Origin: Chloroflexota bacterium
GTDB lineage: Bacteria > Chloroflexota > Anaerolineae > JAADDB01
DNA: 7,605 nt
Assembly: GCA_013154135.1 (NCBI GenBank)
Contig: JAADDB010000094.1
Span: 1 to 7,605 of the forward strand
Direction: 5' to 3'
Within the stretch, counting starts at the first letter, position 1. Each line of letters opens with the position of its first letter. Below, in pieces: positions 1 to 4,430 of this stretch. The position numbers and the translations under genes were made by a program. The notes below the pieces were generated by a model. The model made no database searches. It saw nothing but the letters and a program-made list of their open reading frames with translations, and was not told the origin of the DNA.

Positions 1-55
1 GGGGGGAGGCGGGAGTGCCCACATGGGCCATGGATGGCGATTCTCGGCCTCTCCC

Positions 56-83
56 CTTACTCGTCGATCGTTGCTCATTCCTC
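56..83 (-). repeat. Heptamer-like dispersed repeat, copy 1
   Basis: On the plus strand this reads CTTACTCGT, followed by a degenerate CGTTGCT..ATT.CTC stretch. It matches 4402-4430, which has the same 9-mer CTTACTCGT followed by CGTTTGCTGATTACTC. Read on the minus strand both contain CGAGTAAG and TGAG.AA units of about 7 nt, like the short tandemly repeated heptamers known from cyanobacteria and some other bacteria. Here it is intergenic. Confidence 0.4.
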
Positions 84-99
84 TTTTCACCACCCAGGG

Positions 100-136
100 A
101 CGTTTGCCCAAAGCCTTGTACCCAATCCCCAAACGT
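100..136. repeat. 7-bp inverted repeat ahead of the cinA promoter
   Basis: ACGTTTG (100-106) and CAAACGT (130-136) are perfect reverse complements separated by 23 nt. They lie just upstream of, and touch, the candidate -35 box. This could be a regulator site with widely spaced half-sites, or a weak transcript-end hairpin from an upstream gene. There is no T-run to support termination. Confidence 0.35.
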
Positions 137-138
137 AA

Positions 139-168
139 TTGGCCTGTCCCTTTGAAGCATGTTACAAT
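139..168 (+). promoter_or_regulatory. Candidate sigma70-type promoter for cinA
   Basis: A -10 box TACAAT (163-168, 5 of 6 consensus bases) lies 18 nt downstream of a weaker -35 box TTGGCC (139-144, 4 of 6). The -10 box is exactly the centre of a palindrome, CATGT (158-162) and ACATG (169-173), so a dimeric regulator bound here would cover the promoter core. Transcription would start near 175 and give a leader of about 170 nt before the TTG start at 349. Prediction from sequence only. Confidence 0.45.
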
Positions 169-177
169 ACATGTCGG

Positions 178-293
178 AGGTGAGGGCGGCCAATAGGGTC
201 TCGCCTCACCTGCAAAAGGGCGCAGTTCGACGGATGCGCGCTGCTAGATGGGCCTGGCCGAAAGCCGGAAAGGTCGACATCCAACTCGGCCCA
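178..293 (+). other. Structured 5' leader of cinA
   Basis: Three consecutive helices can form in the RNA. AGGTGAGG-CG (178-188, one bulged G) pairs with CGCCTCACCT (202-211). GCGCA (220-224) pairs with TGCGC (235-239). TGGGCC (249-254) pairs with GGCCCA (288-293) and encloses a smaller GGC/GCC hairpin (256-266) with loop CGAAA. This is more order than expected for an untranslated spacer, but it matches no riboswitch class I know. In GC-rich DNA some of these pairings may be chance. Confidence 0.35.
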
Positions 294-348
294 CAAAATG
301 CCTGATACCGGATACCCAATATCCTTACCCAAATGGAGCACAAGCACG

Positions 349-1521
349 TTGAACGCGGAAATCGTCTCCATAGGCACAGAACTCCTGTTAGGCGAAATTG
401 TTGACACCAACTCCGCTCACATCGCCCGTCAACTGCGCACCATCGGCTTGGACCTCCATTACATGACCACCGTCGGCGACAACCTGGAGCGTATCGCCCA
501 AGTCCTGAACATCGCCTTGGACCGGGTGGATGTGGTGATCACCACCGGAGGCTTGGGGCCCACGGTGGACGATGTGACCCGGGAAGCTGTGGCCCGGGCT
601 ACCGGGCGTCCCCTTGTCTTTTCCCAGGAGCTGTTGAAGCAGATCGAGACCTTCTTCGTGCGTGTGGGTCGGCGGATGTCCGAAAACAACCGCCGGCAGG
701 CTTACATCCCTCAAGGGGCCATTCCCATCCCCAACCCTGTGGGCAGCGCCCCCGCGTTCATCGTGGAAACAGACCGCGGCGTTGTCATCACCCTGCCCGG
801 CGTTCCCCGGGAGATGCGCTACCTCCTGGAGACCGCGGTGCTTCCATACCTGCGCGATCGGTTTCGGCTCAACGCGGTGATCAAGACCCGCCTGCTCCGC
901 ACCGTGGCCGCGGGGGAGAGCACCATCGACGCGGCCATCGCGGACCTGATGGAACTGGCCAATCCAACCGTCGGTTTGGCCGCCCACCCGGGTCAGACGG
1001 ACATCCGCATCACTGCAAAAGCCGAAAGCGAGGAGGCCGCAGAACGCCTCATCGCGCCTGTGGAGGAGGAAATCCGTCGGCGCTTGGGGGACATCATCTA
1101 CGGCGTGGATGAAGAGCGGGTGGAGGACGTGGTCGCTCGCGCGTTGACGGAGCGGGGATGGCGCGTGGTTCTCGCCTGGGAAGGCCCCGATTGCGAGGTG
1201 TTCCGTCGTCTGCGCGAGGCAGGAGCGGACGTCCAGGTGGCGGACGTGCCCCCTCCAACCCCGATTCGCACAGAAGACGAGGCCGTCCAGTGGGCTCAAC
1301 ACCTGCGCGAGCTCACCGGCGCCGAAGCAGCTGCGGTCATCGCCGCGGTGTCGGATACGTCAGGGGAGTACACCCTCATTGCAGCGGCCGCACCCACGGG
1401 CACACGCCACGCGCGCGTGCAATATCACGCCTTCGCGGAATACCGCAAGCAGTGGGTGGCCAACGTGGTATTGGACCTATTGCGGCGACTCGCCCTGGAG
1501 GCCCAGGCTCAACGCGCTTGA
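349..1521 (+). CDS. cinA: CinA-family protein with degenerate amidase domain
   Basis: CinA proteins couple an N-terminal MoaB/MogA-like domain (ADP-ribose or related pyrophosphatase) to a C-terminal PncC domain that deamidates nicotinamide mononucleotide in pyridine nucleotide salvage; they act in the cytosol. The N-terminal domain (residues 1-165) is typical, with EIVSIGTELLLGEIVDTN (4-21) and TTGGLGPTVDD (65-75). The middle domain runs to about 255. The C-terminal part (255-385) keeps the PncC outline but not its active site: the AESCTGG motif is replaced by AWEGPDCEV (276-284), the loop with the catalytic Tyr/Lys is missing, and the glycine-rich TGIAGP segment has become AVSDTSGEY. Amidase activity is therefore unlikely. 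I chose the TTG start at 349 because GGAG (335-338) lies 10 nt upstream and homologues begin at this point. The ATG at 298 would give a 407-residue product. Length is 390 residues against roughly 410-430 for the family. Family assignment is firm; exact substrate is not. Confidence 0.93.
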   Translation: MNAEIVSIGTELLLGEIVDTNSAHIARQLRTIGLDLHYMTTVGDNLERIAQVLNIALDRVDVVITTGGLGPTVDDVTREAVARATGRPLVFSQELLKQIETFFVRVGRRMSENNRRQAYIPQGAIPIPNPVGSAPAFIVETDRGVVITLPGVPREMRYLLETAVLPYLRDRFRLNAVIKTRLLRTVAAGESTIDAAIADLMELANPTVGLAAHPGQTDIRITAKAESEEAAERLIAPVEEEIRRRLGDIIYGVDEERVEDVVARALTERGWRVVLAWEGPDCEVFRRLREAGADVQVADVPPPTPIRTEDEAVQWAQHLRELTGAEAAAVIAAVSDTSGEYTLIAAAAPTGTRHARVQYHAFAEYRKQWVANVVLDLLRRLALEAQAQRA

Positions 1522-1529
1522 GCCTTTAC

Positions 1530-1537
1530 CAACTTCA
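1530..1537 (+). repeat. Left 8-bp direct repeat (probable target duplication)
   Basis: CAACTTCA directly abuts the left inverted repeat of the element at 1538-1659 and is repeated perfectly at 1660-1667 beside the right inverted repeat. An 8-bp perfect direct repeat touching both termini is the usual mark of transposition. Confidence 0.55.
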
Positions 1538-1659
1538 CTGGACTTTGGACAAAATCTGACGGCTTGGAGAAGAAGGGCACCGGGCGAGGACCGCGCGTCC
1601 CGCCGCCAAGGTGCCACTGAGTTGTGTCCACCCATCAGGGTCGCTTGTCCACAGTCCAG
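1538..1659 (+). mobile_element. 122-bp MITE-like element
   Basis: The left terminus CTGGACTTTGGACAA (1538-1552) and the reverse complement of the right terminus (1645-1659) match at 14 of 15 positions. They are flanked without gap by 8-bp perfect direct repeats. The element carries no gene, so if mobile it would depend on a transposase encoded elsewhere. Inside is a nested hairpin: GGCACC (1576-1581) with GGTGCC (1610-1615), enclosing GGCG/CGCC and GGAC (1588-1591)/GTCC (1597-1600). Removing the element and one direct repeat leaves cinA and the next gene only 36 nt apart, a normal operon spacing, which supports an insertion. The core recurs at 7481-7525. The alternative is a structured regulatory leader RNA for the downstream gene, whose ribosome binding site begins 16 nt after the element. 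Confidence 0.55.
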
Positions 1660-1667
1660 CAACTTCA
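1660..1667 (+). repeat. Right 8-bp direct repeat (probable target duplication)
   Basis: CAACTTCA is identical to 1530-1537 and begins on the base after the right inverted repeat ends. The ninth base (C) also matches, but on the left it is the first base of the element, so the duplication is best read as 8 bp. Confidence 0.55.
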
Positions 1668-1674
1668 CAAACAG

Positions 1675-1680
1675 AGGAGG
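1675..1680 (+). promoter_or_regulatory. Ribosome binding site of the dehydrogenase gene
   Basis: AGGAGG lies 7 nt before the ATG at 1688. This fixes the start there, although the reading frame stays open back into cinA (to 1379). Confidence 0.85.
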
Positions 1681-1687
1681 CAAGACC

Positions 1688-2674
1688 ATGCGTGTCGCGG
1701 TTATCGGCTTGGGACCCATTGGATCCCTCATTGTGCAGCTGGTACATCAGCGAAAGGACATGGAGATCGTCGCGGGGATGGACATCGCGGCGGACAAGGT
1801 GGGCAAGGATGTGGGCCGCGTGGTGGGCTTGAAAACATCCTTTGGCATCTCCGTGGTAGATGACATGCGGGCTGTGATCAAGGCCCGCCCGGATGTGGCC
1901 GTCCTTTCCACCACCTCCTACTTCCCCTGGCTGGCCGATCAAGCCCTTCCCTTGCTGGACAACAACATCCACGTAGTCACCACGTGCGAGGAAGCCGTCT
2001 TCCCCTTCAAACTGTACCCGGTGGTTTCCGAAGAAGTGGACCACGTGGCCCGTTCGAAAAGCGTGGCCTTCCTGGGTGTTGGGGTGAATCCCGGTTTTGT
2101 GATGGACTACTGGCCGGCCACCGCTGCGGCCCTTCTGCCCCAAGTGGAAACCGTTCAGGTGGAGCGGCGAGTGAACCTGAGCGAACGTCGAGCGCGACTC
2201 CAGGAAAAGCTGGGGGCCGGGCTCACTCCGGAGGAGGCAGAGGAACGGCTTCGGGAGAAGAAGTTGGGCCACGTGGGACTCAACATCTCCGCCCAACTCC
2301 TGGCCCACGCGTTGGGGTGGGAGATCGAGGAGATGAACGAGACGGTGGACATCCTGGTGGCCGATGCCCCGGTTCCCTGGCACAAAGGCGAGCTGGAACC
2401 GGGCAAAGTGAAAGGACTCCGGCAAGTCCTCACGGCCCAGGTAGGTGGGGAATCCCGCATTCGCCTCACTTTGGAAATGGCCCTGGGCTTGTCCGACCCC
2501 GGGGACAAGACCGACCTGGGCGGGTCCATGCCCCTCCACGTGGAACTATCACCCATCAGCGGCGATTGGGCTACCGCCTCCATCGTTGTCAACGCCCTCC
2601 CTCGCGTCATGCGGGCAACCCCTGGGCTGCGTACCGTACTGGACATTCCTCCTCTGGTCGGTAACGGCGTGTAA
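1688..2674 (+). CDS. DapB-fold dehydrogenase, 2,4-diaminopentanoate dehydrogenase type
   Basis: The 328-residue protein starts with a Rossmann nucleotide-binding motif, GLGPIG (residues 7-12), followed by the acidic end of the second strand, GMD (30-32). It then shows two signatures of the dihydrodipicolinate-reductase-like amine dehydrogenase family: TTCEEAVFPF (98-107) and GVGVNPGFVMD (130-140). The C-terminal half (about 145-320) is the family's substrate and dimer domain. Characterised relatives include 2,4-diaminopentanoate dehydrogenase of ornithine fermentation, which oxidatively deaminates its substrate with NAD(P). A soluble NAD(P)-dependent enzyme acting on an amino acid or diamine is a safe reading; the actual substrate cannot be told from sequence, and no other ornithine-fermentation gene (ornithine aminomutase, OrtAB thiolase) is in the window. 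The start is set by AGGAGG 7 nt upstream. It follows cinA in the same direction, separated by a 122-bp inserted element, and probably shares its transcript. Confidence 0.85.
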   Translation: MRVAVIGLGPIGSLIVQLVHQRKDMEIVAGMDIAADKVGKDVGRVVGLKTSFGISVVDDMRAVIKARPDVAVLSTTSYFPWLADQALPLLDNNIHVVTTCEEAVFPFKLYPVVSEEVDHVARSKSVAFLGVGVNPGFVMDYWPATAAALLPQVETVQVERRVNLSERRARLQEKLGAGLTPEEAEERLREKKLGHVGLNISAQLLAHALGWEIEEMNETVDILVADAPVPWHKGELEPGKVKGLRQVLTAQVGGESRIRLTLEMALGLSDPGDKTDLGGSMPLHVELSPISGDWATASIVVNALPRVMRATPGLRTVLDIPPLVGNGV

Positions 2675-2678
2675 TCAC

Positions 2679-2718
2679 GTGGGGAAGGTGATGGGCGTGG
2701 TCCCATTGCCTTCCCCAC
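2679..2718 (+). other. 17-bp hairpin before the LCP gene
   Basis: GTGGGGAAGG (2679-2688) pairs perfectly with CCTTCCCCAC (2709-2718). The helix continues through two G-U pairs into ATGGG (2691-2695) with CCCAT (2702-2706), closing a 6-nt loop. This is by far the strongest local hairpin of the plus cluster. No T-run follows, so it is not a classical intrinsic terminator. It may cause pausing, mark an RNA processing site or stabilise the downstream mRNA. Its 5' arm contains AAGGTGA (2685-2691), a copy of the ribosome binding site region of the next gene (2723-2729). Confidence 0.6.
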
Positions 2719-2734
2719 CGGCAAGGTGACACCC

Positions 2735-3787
2735 ATGAGACGTTGGTTGTGGATTCCTGTGATACTCCTGTTCGGATTGGCCGCGTGTGGCCGTTCGACC
2801 CCGGCCCCGGTCACACCGCCATCCCCTTCCCCCACCCCTACGCCCACATCCCACCTGGTCTTTGCCCTCACGCCCACCATCGGGGCCCGGCTTATCCTCT
2901 CCACCCCGGAACCCTCTGAGCCACTGCCCACCCCTGCTCCCTCCAGCGCGCCGCGGCGCATTGACCGCACGTTCAACATCCTCGTCCTCGGCGCGGATAA
3001 ACGGTCGAGCAGCGCGAAAGTCTGGCGCACGGACACCATCATGCTCGTCATGGTGGACGAGGAACACCAAGAAGTCGCGGTCGTCAGCATACCCAGGGAC
3101 ATGTACGTGTCCATCCCCGGCTACGGCAAACAGCGCATTAACGTGGTGGACTACCTGGGGGAGAGTGGGACGGTGAAGGTGGAGGGCGGGGGTCCGGCCC
3201 TGTTGAAGAAAGTCTTCTGGGAGAACTTCCAGGTGCGGGTGGACCGCTTTGTGCGCCTTGATTTGCCCGGGTTCGCCAAGATCATCGACATCCTCGGCGG
3301 TGTGGACGTGGAAATCACCTGCCCTCACACTGTGGAGTTCGAAAAACAGTACTACCATTTCAAGAAGGGGAAGCAGCATCTGACCGGTCAGGAGCTGATG
3401 GCCTATATTCGGGCGCGCAAAGAGACGAACGACATTGACCGCGCGCGGCGTCAACAGAGGGCCATCCTGGCCATGCGCGATCGGGCTCGGGCACTGAACC
3501 TCCTGCCCCGTTTGCCCGCGCTCTACTCGGCCATGCGCGAGAGTGTTCAGACCGACCTCTCCTTGGCCGAGATGCTGCGTTTGGCTCGAATGGCCATGGA
3601 CATTCCCCCTGAGCGGGTGCACGGCCGGGTCATCGGCTACCCCTTGGTGCGGGGGACGGTAACCCGCTACGGGGAAGCAGTCCTCGTGCCGGATTTGCCC
3701 GCGATTCGCAAGGTCATTGAAAAGGCCTTTGAGGATCCACCCCTCCTGGACGCGACCAAGGAGGGCATAGCTTGCGAGGAGGAATGA
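2735..3787 (+). CDS. LytR-CpsA-Psr (LCP) family lipoprotein
   Basis: LCP enzymes work outside the membrane, transferring polyprenyl-pyrophosphate-linked glycopolymers onto peptidoglycan or other acceptors. The 350-residue product has a short charged start (MRRW), a hydrophobic segment (5-16) and a lipobox LAAC with Cys18, so it is predicted to be a lipoprotein; most LCP proteins have a simple N-terminal transmembrane helix instead. A Pro/Ser/Thr-rich linker (22-74) leads to the LCP domain (about 79-250). The domain shows FNILVLGAD (80-88), RTDTIMLV (99-105 region), SIPRDMYV (119-125 region) and DIDRARRQQ (233-241), which hold the acidic and arginine residues that bind metal and pyrophosphate. 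The C-terminal tail (251-350) is unassigned. I chose the ATG at 2735, with AAGGTG (2723-2728) 6 nt upstream; a GTG at 2726 would add three residues. yjjX begins 7 nt after its stop. Confidence 0.92.
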   Translation: MRRWLWIPVILLFGLAACGRSTPAPVTPPSPSPTPTPTSHLVFALTPTIGARLILSTPEPSEPLPTPAPSSAPRRIDRTFNILVLGADKRSSSAKVWRTDTIMLVMVDEEHQEVAVVSIPRDMYVSIPGYGKQRINVVDYLGESGTVKVEGGGPALLKKVFWENFQVRVDRFVRLDLPGFAKIIDILGGVDVEITCPHTVEFEKQYYHFKKGKQHLTGQELMAYIRARKETNDIDRARRQQRAILAMRDRARALNLLPRLPALYSAMRESVQTDLSLAEMLRLARMAMDIPPERVHGRVIGYPLVRGTVTRYGEAVLVPDLPAIRKVIEKAFEDPPLLDATKEGIACEEE

Positions 3788-3794
3788 CCCATTC

Positions 3795-4346
3795 ATGGAG
3801 ATCTTGACCGTTGCTGTGGGCACGTTGAACCCGGTGAAGATAGCCGCAACCCGGGAGGTGATTCACTTCTACTGGCCCCGCGCGCGTGTGGAGGGGGTGG
3901 ACGTCCCCTCCGGCGTGTCTCCCCAACCGTGGGGTGTGGAGGAGATGCTCCGAGGGGCACGCCATCGCGCGGAACGGGCTCGGGCGCTGTTGGACGCGGA
4001 CTTGGGCGTCGGAATGGAGGGCGGCGTTGAAGACATCCCCCAGGCCGGCGGGGTGTTCCTCTCCGGCTGGGCCGCGGTGGTCACCCGTTCCGGCCGGGTG
4101 AGTTTTGGGTCCGGCGGTCGGGTGTTGTTGCCCCCGCGGTTGGTGGAGCGGTTGCGGGCCGGAGAGGAGTTGGGCCCGGCCATGGATGTCCTCTCCGGAC
4201 AGGTGAACACGAAACACACGGTCGGCAGTGTGGGAATTCTCACCCGAGGGTTCGTGAAGCGGGGAAGCCAGTTCGCGGTGGCTTTGGCCTACGCGCTTGC
4301 TCCCCTCCTTCACCCGGAATGGTACGGGGAGATGGACGACGGATGA
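3795..4346 (+). CDS. yjjX: Inosine/xanthosine triphosphatase (YjjX, DUF84)
   Basis: This family hydrolyses ITP and XTP (non-canonical purine triphosphates) and so keeps deaminated purines out of RNA and DNA; it is cytosolic and metal dependent. The 183-residue protein matches the usual size of about 170-180. It shows the N-terminal phosphate-binding motif VGTLNPVK (8-15), the segment SGVSPQPWG..EML..GA (39-55), the acidic strand GVGMEGGVE (71-79) and the glycine turn GSVGILTRG (144-152). AGGAGG (3777-3782) lies inside the end of the LCP gene, 12 nt before the ATG, so translation is probably coupled. Together with cinA in the same cluster it gives a nucleotide-sanitation theme. The family call is firm; activity is assumed from the family. 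Confidence 0.9.
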   Translation: MEILTVAVGTLNPVKIAATREVIHFYWPRARVEGVDVPSGVSPQPWGVEEMLRGARHRAERARALLDADLGVGMEGGVEDIPQAGGVFLSGWAAVVTRSGRVSFGSGGRVLLPPRLVERLRAGEELGPAMDVLSGQVNTKHTVGSVGILTRGFVKRGSQFAVALAYALAPLLHPEWYGEMDDG

Positions 4347-4402
4347 TGGTAAAGGTCCCCCGTCGCGCTCGACTCTTAGATGCCCGCTACGGGGCCCCCA
4401 TC
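4347..4402. other. Convergent intergenic gap
   Basis: This is the 56-nt gap between the plus and minus clusters. Weak pairings are possible: CCCCGT (4358-4363) with ACGGGG (4389-4394), or GATG (4379-4382) with CATC (4399-4402) around a GGGGCCCC core. None is followed by a T-run in either direction. A bidirectional terminator is expected here, but I cannot point to a convincing one. Confidence 0.3.
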
Positions 4403-4430
4403 TTACTCGTTACTCGTTTGCTGATTACTC
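4402..4430 (-). repeat. Heptamer-like dispersed repeat, copy 2, at a gene end
   Basis: On the minus strand this stretch is a series of units of about 7 nt, including two tandem CGAGTAA copies (4403-4416). It is closely similar to 56-83. It encodes the last residues of the DhaM-HPr-EI protein (NQQTSNE) and provides its TAA stop codon. Confidence 0.45.

Larger units (their letters stand above)
1..348. other. Gene-free upstream region of cinA
   Basis: No coding sequence in this stretch has family-like content or a ribosome binding site. It contains an inverted repeat (100-136), a copy of a short dispersed repeat (56-83), a candidate promoter (139-168) and a leader rich in inverted repeats (178-293). 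The in-frame ATG at 298 has no Shine-Dalgarno sequence and would add residues that CinA homologues lack, so I treat it as untranslated. I see no tRNA cloverleaf and no riboswitch consensus that I recognise. Confidence 0.6.

Noticed and set aside
220..239. A TTCGA-containing stem-loop as a tRNA T-arm.
   Set aside because: The loop is 10 nt, not 7, and no acceptor stem, anticodon arm or D-arm can be placed around it.
298..348. The ATG at 298 as the start of cinA.
   Set aside because: There is no Shine-Dalgarno sequence before it, and the 17 extra residues (MPDTGYPISL...) do not resemble CinA N-termini. TTG at 349 has GGAG 10 nt upstream and gives the expected NAEIVSIGTELL start.
1575..1603. 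A T-box-like string (GGGCGAGGACCGCG followed by CGTCCC) upstream of an amino acid enzyme gene.
   Set aside because: It resembles the antiterminator consensus only with an insertion, the variable stem between the two parts is missing, there is no room for a specifier stem in the 166-nt gap, and no terminator helix with T-run follows. The inverted-repeat and direct-repeat structure explains the segment better.
1379..1687. An N-terminal extension of the dehydrogenase reading into cinA.
   Set aside because: The extension overlaps cinA in another frame and crosses the MITE-like element. The Rossmann motif begins right at the ATG at 1688, which has a perfect AGGAGG.
2691..2729. A 12-codon open frame (MGVVPLPSPPAR) inside the hairpin before the LCP gene, as a possible leader peptide.
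   Set aside because: Its ribosome binding site is poorly placed, the composition shows no regulatory codon run, and the codons are simply the two arms of the hairpin.
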